Notes under the pieces: generated by a model | The model's input: the letters and a program-made list of their open reading frames with translations, nothing else | What the model was told of the DNA's origin: nothing | Databases searched by the model: none | Source of the DNA: an uncultured Oleispira sp. | GTDB taxonomy: Bacteria > Pseudomonadota > Gammaproteobacteria > Pseudomonadales > Oceanobacteraceae | Length of the DNA stretch: 64,000 nucleotides | Reading direction: 5' to 3' | Assembly: GCA_913019965.1 (NCBI GenBank) | Contig: CAJVZR010000009.1 | Span: 1 to 64,000, forward strand | Program-made: the position numbers and the translations under genes | In this document: positions 7,878 to 15,907 of the stretch, piece by piece | How positions within the stretch are numbered: position 1 is the stretch's first letter | How the letters are laid out: each line of letters starts with the position of its first letter

Positions 7878-9715
7878 TAACCTTGTGCTCCTAACAGATA
7901 TTCTTGCATCACTGCTTTAGCAATCGGTCCGGCGGTTCGGCCCGCTGATTCACCATTTTCGACGATCACTGCAATGGCGATGGAAGGATTTTCTACCGGA
8001 GCGAAAGCAACAAAGAGTGCGTGGTCACGGTTACGTTCGGCCAAGGCCTCGGAATCATATTCTTCGTGCTGAGCAATACTCACGACCTGAGCAGTACCGG
8101 TTTTACCCGCCATGGTGAAGGTTAGGTTGCGTCTTAAGGCGCGCGCCGTTCCTCTAGGACCGGTGATCACGGCTTCCATCGATTTAAACATTTTGTCCCA
8201 ATCTGTCGGATCTTTTAAGACGATGTTGTCCAGAGATTTCACTTCTTCTTCGATGGCTTTGCCCCCTAGCGTCTCCATTAAACGCGGGGTATGCCATTCG
8301 CCTTTAGCTGCTAAGGCAGCCGTTGCTGTCGCCAGTTGCATAGGCGTCGTTAACATAAAGCCCTGGCCAATGCCTAAGTTCAGCGTATCGCCTGCATACC
8401 AAGAGCGACGACGCTTTTTCTTTTTCCATTCACGATCAGGCAGTAAGCCCGATAAGGCATTCGGCACATCGTGGGTCATATTACGACCAAAACCGAATTT
8501 CGCTAAGAAAGGCGATATTTTATCTACGGTGGTTCTAAAAGCGGCATCGTAAAAATAGGTATCACAAGACTCCATCATGGCATCGTGCAAATCTACCTTA
8601 CCATGACCTTTTCGCTTCCAGTCTCGATAAAAGCGTTCGTCATTTTCTAACTGATACCAACCTTCATCTTCAATTTCGTCTTGCCAAGTAACGGTATTCG
8701 CTTCTAGAAACGCCAAACCAAGAAAAGGTTTTAACGTCGAGCCCGGTGGGTACTGTCCACGAATAGCACGATTAAATAAAGGCAGGTCAGGGTTATTACG
8801 TAAGCCCGAATATTCTTTATGGGAGATGCCGGTAACAAACGAGTTGGGGTCGTAACTGGGGTTGCTGTACTGGGTTAATACTCCTCCCGTTGCCACATCG
8901 ATGGCAACTACGGCACCTCGGTAACCATTCATCGCTTTTGCGGCGGCTTGCTGCAAACGCTGATCAAGATGTAATACCAAGTCTTTGCCTGGTATCGGAT
9001 CCACTTGCTCTATTACTTGCAGGATGCGACCACGGGCATTGGTTTCTACTTTTTGGTAACCCACCTGACCGTGCAACTCGCTTTCGTAGCGACGCTCGAT
9101 GCCTAATTTACCGACGTGCTTAGTAGCGCTGTATTGTTTTTTATCTAACCGCTGTGCTTCTTTTTCGTTAATTCGCCCGACATATCCTAGCGCATGCACC
9201 GAGGTTTCGGCTTCAGGATAATGGCGAACTAAACGCGCTTCCACGTCGATACCTGGCAGGTAAAAACGATTCACCATGACTTGGGCGATTTGTTCTTCAT
9301 CCAATTTATATTTCACGACCACGGGCTCATAAGGTCGGCGACTACTTTTTAAGCGTTTACGAAACTGTTCTTCGTCACGCTCGGTAATATCGATCAGGGT
9401 TCTTAAGTAGGCGAGGGTTTCATCAATATCATCGACCCGCTCTTTCACTAAGGTCAGGCTATAACTCGGTACATTTTCGGCCAGTAGAATGCCATTGCGG
9501 TCGTATATTAGGCCCCGAGTTGGAGGAATGGGTCTTAATTGAATGCGGTTATTTTCTGAAAGATCTTGGTATTTTTGGTGTTCAACAATTTGAAGGAAAG
9601 CAATTCGTCCGCCAAGGACACAGAGTAACGCAAAGATGAAGATCGTCATGAAGATGGCACGACTGCGGAACAGTCTTTCTTCTGCCATTCTATCCCTGAA
9701 CGAATTACCCCACAT
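7877..9715 (-). CDS. mrdA: Penicillin-binding protein 2, elongation transpeptidase
   Basis: Cross-links peptidoglycan during lateral growth together with RodA. A single N-terminal membrane anchor lies at about residues 20-43, followed by the pedestal domain (RPIPPTRGLIYDRNG). The transpeptidase domain has the active-site serine S326 in PPGSTLKP, an SxN-equivalent SCD in ESCDTYFYD, and KTG in MAGKTGTAQVV. The length of 612 residues is normal. It starts an overlapping mrdA-rodA pair, 50 bases downstream of rlmH, in the same order as in Pseudomonas. Confidence 0.97.
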   Translation of the reverse strand: MWGNSFRDRMAEERLFRSRAIFMTIFIFALLCVLGGRIAFLQIVEHQKYQDLSENNRIQLRPIPPTRGLIYDRNGILLAENVPSYSLTLVKERVDDIDETLAYLRTLIDITERDEEQFRKRLKSSRRPYEPVVVKYKLDEEQIAQVMVNRFYLPGIDVEARLVRHYPEAETSVHALGYVGRINEKEAQRLDKKQYSATKHVGKLGIERRYESELHGQVGYQKVETNARGRILQVIEQVDPIPGKDLVLHLDQRLQQAAAKAMNGYRGAVVAIDVATGGVLTQYSNPSYDPNSFVTGISHKEYSGLRNNPDLPLFNRAIRGQYPPGSTLKPFLGLAFLEANTVTWQDEIEDEGWYQLENDERFYRDWKRKGHGKVDLHDAMMESCDTYFYDAAFRTTVDKISPFLAKFGFGRNMTHDVPNALSGLLPDREWKKKKRRRSWYAGDTLNLGIGQGFMLTTPMQLATATAALAAKGEWHTPRLMETLGGKAIEEEVKSLDNIVLKDPTDWDKMFKSMEAVITGPRGTARALRRNLTFTMAGKTGTAQVVSIAQHEEYDSEALAERNRDHALFVAFAPVENPSIAIAVIVENGESAGRTAGPIAKAVMQEYLLGAQG

Positions 9716-9765
9716 TCAACGCCTCTCGTTTCTTATTATTAGGTGGCTATTATTATCGTTAACGC

Positions 9766-10233
9766 TTATTTATGATACGGATGATTTTGCAGTATCGTCC
9801 ACGCTCGATAGACCTGCTCTGCCATTACAATACGGACGAGGGGATGTGGCAAGGTTAAATTTGATAATGACCAACGTTGATTGGCTCTCGCCATCACGTC
9901 ATCACTCATGCCATCGGGACCACCGATCAATAAACAGATGTCTTTACCATCCATACGCCAGTTCGCTAATTGCTCACTCAGCTGTTCGGTACTCCAAGGC
10001 TTGCCTTTTACATCAAGGGCGACCACCCACTCTTGCGGTTTGATCGCTTTTAGCAGCATTTCACCTTCTTGCTGTTTTACCTTAGCAACCGAGGTACTTT
10101 TACCTCGGTGACCACTGGCTAATTCAACCAGTTCTAGGCTGCAATCAGAAGGTAGACGCTTGGCGTATTCTTTATAGCCTTGCTCTACCCAGGATGGCAT
10201 TTTTTGGCCAACCGCTAATAAACGCAGTTTCAT
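9766..10233 (-). CDS. rlmH: 23S rRNA (pseudouridine1915-N3)-methyltransferase RlmH
   Basis: A small SPOUT-class enzyme that methylates pseudouridine 1915 of helix 69 on assembled 70S ribosomes using SAM. The N-terminus [20 protein letters not shown], the SAM-binding knot [10 protein letters not shown] and the C-terminal [26 protein letters not shown] are near-diagnostic, and the 155-residue length is exact for the family. It lies 31 bases after rsfS, so two late ribosome-maturation or silencing factors are neighbours here, as in many Proteobacteria. Confidence 0.97.
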   Translation of the reverse strand: MKLRLLAVGQKMPSWVEQGYKEYAKRLPSDCSLELVELASGHRGKSTSVAKVKQQEGEMLLKAIKPQEWVVALDVKGKPWSTEQLSEQLANWRMDGKDICLLIGGPDGMSDDVMARANQRWSLSNLTLPHPLVRIVMAEQVYRAWTILQNHPYHK

Positions 10234-10264
10234 CGTTCTATTCTCTAATGAGCTAGCCTAAGTT

Positions 10265-10621
10265 TTATTCAGCGTCTAGTTGTGCGCTTTGATCTTCGCT
10301 AGGCTCGCCCCATAGGCGTTCTAGATCGTAGAAGTGACGAGCTTGTTCAGTCATAACATGCAAAATCACATCACCCAGATCAAGCAACATCCAATCCGAT
10401 GAATCACGACCTTCAGCCCCTAATGGCTTCAAACCGTTAGCTTTGGCTTCTGTTGATGCATTATCACATACGGCTTGAGCATGCTTTTTAGAGGTGCCGG
10501 TCGCTAAGATCATGTAATCAGTTACCGAAGTACGACCTTGTACATCAATCACTGTGATGTCTTTAGCCTTCATGTCTTCTAGGGCATTGATAACTAATTG
10601 TTTAATTTCTTCAGTTTGCAT
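10265..10621 (-). CDS. rsfS: Ribosomal silencing factor RsfS
   Basis: Binds ribosomal protein uL14 and blocks subunit joining when nutrients are short. Conserved segments: LVINALEDMKAKDITVIDVQ, SVTDYMILATGTS, HAQAVCDN, and the C-terminal EGRDSSDWMLLDLGDVILHVMTEQARHFYDLERLWG. The ORF track begins at a TTG inside nadD. I choose the ATG at 10621 (MQTEEIKQLV), 19 bases after the nadD stop and preceded by GAAGA, giving 118 residues plus a short acidic tail. It lies in the run proA-nadD-rsfS-rlmH. Confidence 0.95.
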   Translation of the reverse strand: MQTEEIKQLVINALEDMKAKDITVIDVQGRTSVTDYMILATGTSKKHAQAVCDNASTEAKANGLKPLGAEGRDSSDWMLLDLGDVILHVMTEQARHFYDLERLWGEPSEDQSAQLDAE

Positions 10622-10640
10622 TGAGTCTTCGCTATGGCTT

Positions 10641-11297
10641 TCAGTCAAGTTGATAAAGTTGGTGTTCTGCAATGTAGTTCAAGACGACATCAGGGGTTAA
10701 TAATTGAGCCCCTTGGCCTTGCGCTAATAAGCTACGCAAATAGGTTGCAGATACATCTAATAAGCGCCAATTGAGGCGTATTAGCTTTCCATTTGTGCAT
10801 TCTAACAAATTATCCAGCTCTGTGGCGTGTTGTTTCAACCATTCACCCTGTAATGTATCGACCGAGAACTGATTTTCATGACCTCGGTTGATAATCACTA
10901 GGTTTGCTAGCCCTAAAAATTCGTTAATTCGATGCCAGCTGTGAATTGAATGCCACGCATCATCACCGATGACCCAGCTTAAGGCCGTATTTGCTGGCAG
11001 CTGTTTTTTTAACAGCTCTAGGGTCGCAATACTGTAGCTTGGCTGCTCCCGTTTTAGCTCGATATCGTCGGCAATAATATGATTGATGCCCTGCTTATCT
11101 AGCTGTTCACACGCGAGTTTAACCATGGCAAGCCGTTGCTCTGCGCTGGCTTTTGGTTGTTCTCGATGCGGAGGGACACTATTGGGAATCAAGCGAACTT
11201 CATCAAAGCCCGCCAACCGCAATTCAACGGCCATGCGTAAATGGCCTATATGAATCGGGTCAAAGGTACCGCCCAATAAGGCAATGTGTTTGGTCAT
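10641..11297 (-). CDS. nadD: Nicotinate-nucleotide adenylyltransferase NadD
   Basis: Makes deamido-NAD from nicotinate mononucleotide and ATP. The nucleotidyltransferase motif GGTFDPIHIGHLRMA is at residues 8-22. The NadD-specific blocks RLIPNSVPPHR, PSYSIATLELLK and WVIGDDAWHSIHSWHRI follow, and the C-terminal DVSATYLRSLL carries the second ATP-binding SxTxxR-like site (here SATYLR). The gene starts 14 bases after proA and ends 19 bases before rsfS, so all are probably on one transcript. Confidence 0.96.
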   Translation of the reverse strand: MTKHIALLGGTFDPIHIGHLRMAVELRLAGFDEVRLIPNSVPPHREQPKASAEQRLAMVKLACEQLDKQGINHIIADDIELKREQPSYSIATLELLKKQLPANTALSWVIGDDAWHSIHSWHRINEFLGLANLVIINRGHENQFSVDTLQGEWLKQHATELDNLLECTNGKLIRLNWRLLDVSATYLRSLLAQGQGAQLLTPDVVLNYIAEHQLYQLD

Positions 11298-11311
11298 GGG
11301 ATTAGGATTGG

Positions 11312-12568
11312 CTACTTGCGAATTTCGCCGTCACCCAATACCACGTACTTCTGTGACGTTAAACCATCAAGACCCACAGGACCACGGGCGTGAATTTTAT
11401 CGGTTGAGATACCAATTTCTGCTCCGAGACCGTATTCAAAGCCATCAGCAAAGCGCGTAGAGGCATTGATCATTACCGAGCTTGAATCCACTTCCACTAA
11501 GAAGCGACGTGACTTGGTATAGTTTTCACTAACGATGGTATCGGTATGGTGCGAACCATGAGCATTAATGTGATCAATGGCTTCATCTAAATCTGCGACC
11601 ACTTTAATCGCTAAAATAGGCGCTAGATATTCGGTATCCCAATCTTCAGCAGTCGCCGCAATAGCAACAGGCAAGATCGCCATGGTCTTTTCACAACCAC
11701 GCAGTTCAACACCAATCGCGGTATAAGCAGAGGCGAGGTCTGGCAAAATTTGCTCAGCAACATTCTGGTGAACCAATAAGGTCTCCATGGTATTGCAGGT
11801 GCCATAGCGATGGGTTTTAGAATTGATCGCGATGTTCGTCGCTTTGGCAAAATCAGCCTCTTCGTCGATGTAAACGTGACAAATACCATCAAGGTGTTTG
11901 ATCACTGTCACTTTGGCATCACGGCTAATACGTTCGATTAGACCCTTGCCACCACGTGGTACGATTACGTCAACGTATTCAGGCATAGTGATCATTTCAC
12001 CAACCGCGGCGCGATCCGTGGTTTCGATAACTTGTACGGCTTCTGCGGGTAAACCGGCTTCTTCTAGACCTTTGGCAATACAGGTCGCTAACGCTTGGTT
12101 CGATTCAATCGCTTCTGAACCGCCGCGTAAAATCGTCGCATTACCCGATTTTAAACACAGGCTCGCCGCTTCGATGGTTACGTTTGGGCGTGACTCATAA
12201 ATGATGCCGATTACCCCTAGAGGTACGCGCATTTTACCCACTTGAATACCACTTGGGCGGTAGTTCAAGTCGGTGATGCCACCCACAGGATCCGCAAGCC
12301 CAGCAACCTGCTGTAAGCCTTCAAGCATGGTATCAATACGGCCATCAGTCAGCTCTAAGCGGTCAAGTAACGCGGCATCTAGGCCATTCTCTTCACCACG
12401 GACCATGTCTTTGGCATTGGCTGCTTTAAGTGCTTCACGGCTCGCTTCAATTTGCGCTGCAATATTCAATAATGCTTGGTTTTTAATCCCTGTTGTCGCA
12501 CGAGCCATCGCTCGAGACGCTTGGCGCGCTTGCTGACCTAGGGTTTGCATGTATTGTTGAATTTCCAT
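11312..12568 (-). CDS. proA: Gamma-glutamyl phosphate reductase ProA
   Basis: Reduces gamma-glutamyl phosphate to glutamate semialdehyde with NADPH in proline synthesis. An aldehyde dehydrogenase-fold protein with the ProA hallmarks [39 protein letters not shown] and the catalytic cysteine in [13 protein letters not shown]. Three consecutive in-frame ATGs lie at 12574, 12571 and 12568. AAAGAGA directly abuts the first, so only the third has a usable spacing and I choose it; the longer start in the ORF track has no support. The upstream spacer, shared with the divergent GGDEF genes, must hold promoters for both directions. Confidence 0.96.
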   Translation of the reverse strand: MEIQQYMQTLGQQARQASRAMARATTGIKNQALLNIAAQIEASREALKAANAKDMVRGEENGLDAALLDRLELTDGRIDTMLEGLQQVAGLADPVGGITDLNYRPSGIQVGKMRVPLGVIGIIYESRPNVTIEAASLCLKSGNATILRGGSEAIESNQALATCIAKGLEEAGLPAEAVQVIETTDRAAVGEMITMPEYVDVIVPRGGKGLIERISRDAKVTVIKHLDGICHVYIDEEADFAKATNIAINSKTHRYGTCNTMETLLVHQNVAEQILPDLASAYTAIGVELRGCEKTMAILPVAIAATAEDWDTEYLAPILAIKVVADLDEAIDHINAHGSHHTDTIVSENYTKSRRFLVEVDSSSVMINASTRFADGFEYGLGAEIGISTDKIHARGPVGLDGLTSQKYVVLGDGEIRK

Positions 12569-12705
12569 CATCATTCTCTTTACGTGTGGACTAATTTCGA
12601 CATTCTCTATAGTGCGCTCAGTATACAGTGTAGGAAAGCTTTGTTCATCCACTGTATTGCAACTACACTAAAGGCAATTGAATTCAACAAGTTGCCTCAC
12701 TGTTT

Positions 12706-13641
12706 ATGGAAAAACCTGCCCTTCAGCAAGTTATCGTACTGCAAGTTAAAGTCGTTTATTGCTTATTAGCCGCTTTTGCCCTCAGCATCATTGCGTTATT
12801 AGATTATTTAAAACAAGAACAAGAGTTTGCCCTAGTCGCGGCCAGCTTCAGTGCTTTACTCGTGGTTTACGCCAGCTACCTTTTATTGAGAAGAAAAAAA
12901 CGTACCGCGCCTTATGTGGAATGGACACTCACCATCTTGTTAGGCTTCTTCACGGTTTTTGGTATGCAGCAAGAAACCTATGTTGCTCAGTGGGTCTATT
13001 TCTTCCCAATTTATGTCTTCTTTCTCTTTCCATTCAATATGGCGAATTACATTACGCTCACGTATAGCGCGGTAATTTTCTTAGTCGTATTAAATAACTT
13101 TGATAGCTATGTTCGGCTGCAGCTGCTTTTTACCTATACCGCTTGTTATGCCTTTTCGCTGGTTTATGCCTTGGTGAACGAGCGCAGTAATATGATGCTT
13201 TCAAACTTGATTAATACCGATCCACTCACTCAGGTTTATAACGAACATCAATTCCATCACAATATGACTAAAGAGATTACTCGTGCTGACCGTCAACGCA
13301 CAGGCTTAGTATTAATCGCGATTAGACTGCCAACCACCTGGCAGGAACTCAAAGCGGAAGAGTATGAAAATCGCATCGCCAATGCGGGTCATCGCTTACA
13401 AACCAATATTCGCGAATTTGATACCTGCTATCGCTTAAACAGTGATGACTTCATCATTCTATTACCCAATAGCAGCCGCGAAGACGGTGAGAATTTATGC
13501 GAAGAAATTTTATCTCGAATTAGCAAAAGCCGACATGCCACACAGAATAAATTTTTTATTAAAATGGCCACGTATCGCCCAGAGGATGATAGCTTTAGTT
13601 TATTAAAGCGTGCGACATCTCAATTTGAGGAGTCGAACTAA
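12706..13641 (+). CDS. Membrane protein with degenerate GGDEF domain (first of pair)
   Basis: About five to six membrane segments fill residues 12-158, followed by a GGDEF-fold domain (TDPLTQVYNEHQFHHNM from residue 171). The active-site motif is NSDDF (245-249) instead of GGDEF, so both glycines needed for GTP binding are lost and cyclase activity is unlikely. The inhibitory-site motif RxxD is kept at the exact canonical spacing (R236-EF-D239, five residues before the motif). I therefore infer a c-di-GMP receptor rather than a synthase. It has the same architecture and motif positions as the next gene and overlaps its start by one base. The membrane region is not a sensor domain I can name. 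Confidence 0.82.
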   Translation: MEKPALQQVIVLQVKVVYCLLAAFALSIIALLDYLKQEQEFALVAASFSALLVVYASYLLLRRKKRTAPYVEWTLTILLGFFTVFGMQQETYVAQWVYFFPIYVFFLFPFNMANYITLTYSAVIFLVVLNNFDSYVRLQLLFTYTACYAFSLVYALVNERSNMMLSNLINTDPLTQVYNEHQFHHNMTKEITRADRQRTGLVLIAIRLPTTWQELKAEEYENRIANAGHRLQTNIREFDTCYRLNSDDFIILLPNSSREDGENLCEEILSRISKSRHATQNKFFIKMATYRPEDDSFSLLKRATSQFEESN

Positions 13642-14618
13642 TGCCACAGCAACAACTAACCCTACGCATTCAAATCGTTTTATATACTCTTGCGGCTTTT
13701 GCGATCTGCATTCTAATGATCGATCAATACCGTCAAGGTTTGTACTCTTTAGTATTGTCCAATTCGATTGGTGTTCCTGCGTTTTTATTCAGCGCGATCT
13801 TTTTATACATCAATCGAGATCATAGCCCTTCGCTTTGGGTACATCATATTCTAATTTCATTATTGGCTATTTTAGCGCTCTATCAGCTGCTCGATTACCC
13901 CACATTGATGACCCATTATTTATACGCATTACCCTTGTTCAGTTTTTTCTGTTTACCTATTTTAAATGCGACGGTAATTAATATTATTGTCGCGCTGATG
14001 ACGTCGATAATGATGTGGAATGAATTTGGCTGGCAAGAAGGTTTACGTTCAGGCACTAATTATTGTTTATTTTTAGGCTCAGCTTGGTGCTATGCCTACC
14101 TAACTCAGATTAAACAAAATTCTTTACGCCGCTTAGCGTTAACGGATCAGGTCAGTGGAGCTTATAATAAGCGCCACTTCTACCATACCCTGGATCGTGA
14201 AATCAGCCGCAGTGAAAACTCCAACGATCCGATCAGCCTGATTGCCTTAACCGTTGATGATTATCATCAAATGATGGACATTCATGGTCGTCGCTCAATC
14301 GCCAGTTTCTTATCATTGTTCACTGAGCGTTCGCGTACAATTATTCGTGCTGGAGATGAAATTTTTCGCTTGGAAGAAGATTTATTTATTCTCTTATTGC
14401 CCCACTGCCCGAACGACGGTGCGATTGTTCTGATGGAGCGTATTAAACGTAATCTGCAACAGCAGTCATGGGATCCCATTCCAGAGCTCAACCTCTCCAC
14501 CAGCGCTGCCACTTGGTCGACCGGTGAAACCGCACAAGAGTTACAGAAACGTCTACTGCAAAGCTTAACCAAGCAGCAAAAGACGACACTTCAACTGGCC
14601 GCTTTTTCTGAGCAATAA
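13641..14618 (+). CDS. Membrane protein with degenerate GGDEF domain (second of pair)
   Basis: A paralogue of the preceding gene: five to six membrane segments over residues 10-157, then a GGDEF-fold domain starting TDQVSGAYNKRHFYHTLDREI. The signature is EEDLF (245-249), again without the glycines, while the I-site RAGD (236-239) is retained at canonical spacing. The motif falls at the same residue numbers as in its neighbour, so the pair arose by tandem duplication and both lost catalysis while keeping the ligand site. The start codon overlaps the previous stop (TAATG), implying coupled translation and perhaps a heteromeric complex. No EAL or output domain is attached. Confidence 0.82.
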   Translation: MPQQQLTLRIQIVLYTLAAFAICILMIDQYRQGLYSLVLSNSIGVPAFLFSAIFLYINRDHSPSLWVHHILISLLAILALYQLLDYPTLMTHYLYALPLFSFFCLPILNATVINIIVALMTSIMMWNEFGWQEGLRSGTNYCLFLGSAWCYAYLTQIKQNSLRRLALTDQVSGAYNKRHFYHTLDREISRSENSNDPISLIALTVDDYHQMMDIHGRRSIASFLSLFTERSRTIIRAGDEIFRLEEDLFILLLPHCPNDGAIVLMERIKRNLQQQSWDPIPELNLSTSAATWSTGETAQELQKRLLQSLTKQQKTTLQLAAFSEQ

Positions 14619-14627
14619 GATTTGAGG

Positions 14628-14645
14628 CGGCGCTTAATAGCGCCG
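14628..14645. terminator. Short GC hairpin between convergent genes
   Basis: CGGCGCT-TAAT-AGCGCCG is a 7-bp stem just after the second GGDEF gene and before the convergent methyltransferase gene. The T run lies several bases too far away, so termination is possible but weak. Confidence 0.35.
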
Positions 14646-14763
14646 TATCCACGGTTTTTCTTGGAAGGGTTTACGGCGTGTCGCACAAGGACAATCCCCA
14701 TGCTGAACGCAAGCAGGTCACGGCCAAAAAACAAACTCTTGATCTTGCTTTAATCTTTAGACG

Positions 14764-15624
14764 TTAAGCGTCAGCCACAACCAAACGAACCAAGCTTTGG
14801 CGTGAGCTGGTTGGCATGTCTAGCTTGCCGTAATAATCTTCTGGTGCTGTGACATTCACCTGAGCAAAACCATCTTCTAAGAAACCCTGCTGCATGGCTT
14901 CGTCAGAATTGTAGTGCAACGGATATTCGCCCTGAGTAAAGAAGCCCACCACCTTCTGCGCAACTTGCACATACTTATACGACGGATGCTGCTCTAGCTT
15001 AGGGTAAACCTCGGTGATATAACGCGATTGTGGAAATGCCTTCATCGCGATGGCCATACGGGCCCATACTTTACGAATGGTCGGCAGATCAAAATAATTC
15101 ACTAAACCTTCGGTAATGATCAGTGTCTTCTTGGTTTTATCCAATCCATCTAATAATGCTTCAATCGACTGTGGACCTGATTCATCCAAAATATTACACG
15201 GCTGGGTAATATGCCCGGCTGGGCGACCCAGATTATCCAACAACTCAGCTTTGCGTGCAGACATGCCCGGTAAATCACCCTCAACATAATGCACCTCAGG
15301 GTGAGCTTGCTTGATCAAATAACCACGAGAAGAAAGACCCGCGGCCAGTTCGACGACCTGCTCGTAACCCTCTGCAATCGCTTGCTCAACCAGATGATCT
15401 AAAACAAAGTGACGCTGCAGAAGAAATGTATCAATACTGGCACCAACCATTAACTGCATAAAACCATTCATTGGTCTTAACGCCCAGTAGGCCGCACGAC
15501 CCATAGGGGTGACGAATTGCTGATGGGATAAGCCGTTTTTGTACCAGATATAACCGGTATAATGTGCACTGATGCTAATGCGTGAAGTATCCGTCGCTGA
15601 ATCGATGTCGCTGATCTGTTCCAT
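14764..15624 (-). CDS. LCMT/PPM1-like class I SAM-dependent methyltransferase
   Basis: A 286-residue protein with the leucine carboxyl methyltransferase-type arrangement: a SAM-binding segment VVELAAGLSSRGYLIKQ near residue 91, an acidic strand VHYVEGDLPGM, and the family-typical IITEGLVNYFDLPTIRKVW. Family members methylate carboxylates or small molecules; the substrate here cannot be read from the sequence. The start ATG is preceded by AAGAGA at good spacing. It is flanked by the GGDEF pair and by the TSP3 repeat gene, whose terminator lies between them, so it is probably transcribed alone. Confidence 0.75.
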   Translation of the reverse strand: MEQISDIDSATDTSRISISAHYTGYIWYKNGLSHQQFVTPMGRAAYWALRPMNGFMQLMVGASIDTFLLQRHFVLDHLVEQAIAEGYEQVVELAAGLSSRGYLIKQAHPEVHYVEGDLPGMSARKAELLDNLGRPAGHITQPCNILDESGPQSIEALLDGLDKTKKTLIITEGLVNYFDLPTIRKVWARMAIAMKAFPQSRYITEVYPKLEQHPSYKYVQVAQKVVGFFTQGEYPLHYNSDEAMQQGFLEDGFAQVNVTAPEDYYGKLDMPTSSRQSLVRLVVADA

Positions 15625-15754
15625 TGTCTCTTGGCCTGTTGCACTGTGTGCTTGTTATTATTTTTGTCTATGTAGAAGATGTCGCAATGAGACCGAGTAT
15701 ATCCTGCTTCTATTCCATAAAACAAACCGAGAAATAAACTAGACGAGCAGGCAA

Positions 15755-15785
15755 TAAAAAAGCGCGTCACCTTTCGGTGCGCGCC
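15755..15785 (-). terminator. Rho-independent terminator of the TSP3-repeat gene
   Basis: On the minus strand GCGCGCACC-GAAA-GGTGACGCGC is followed by TTTTTTATTG: a strong stem with one mismatch and a clear T run, about 125 bases after the stop of the TSP3-repeat gene. Confidence 0.8.
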
Positions 15786-15907
15786 CACTAGGGTGCAGTG
15801 TTTATCCTTAAAATTAACTATAGACCAGATTCCCAGATTAACAGAACATTCGTTATATTAATCTGGAATAGTTAATAGCCTCATTTGCAGCACTGACAAA
15901 TATCTTA

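Noticed and set aside
12545-13067. ORFs 12545..12769 and 12759..13067 on the plus strand
   Set aside because: The first spans the proA leader and the start of the GGDEF gene; the second is another frame of the same gene.
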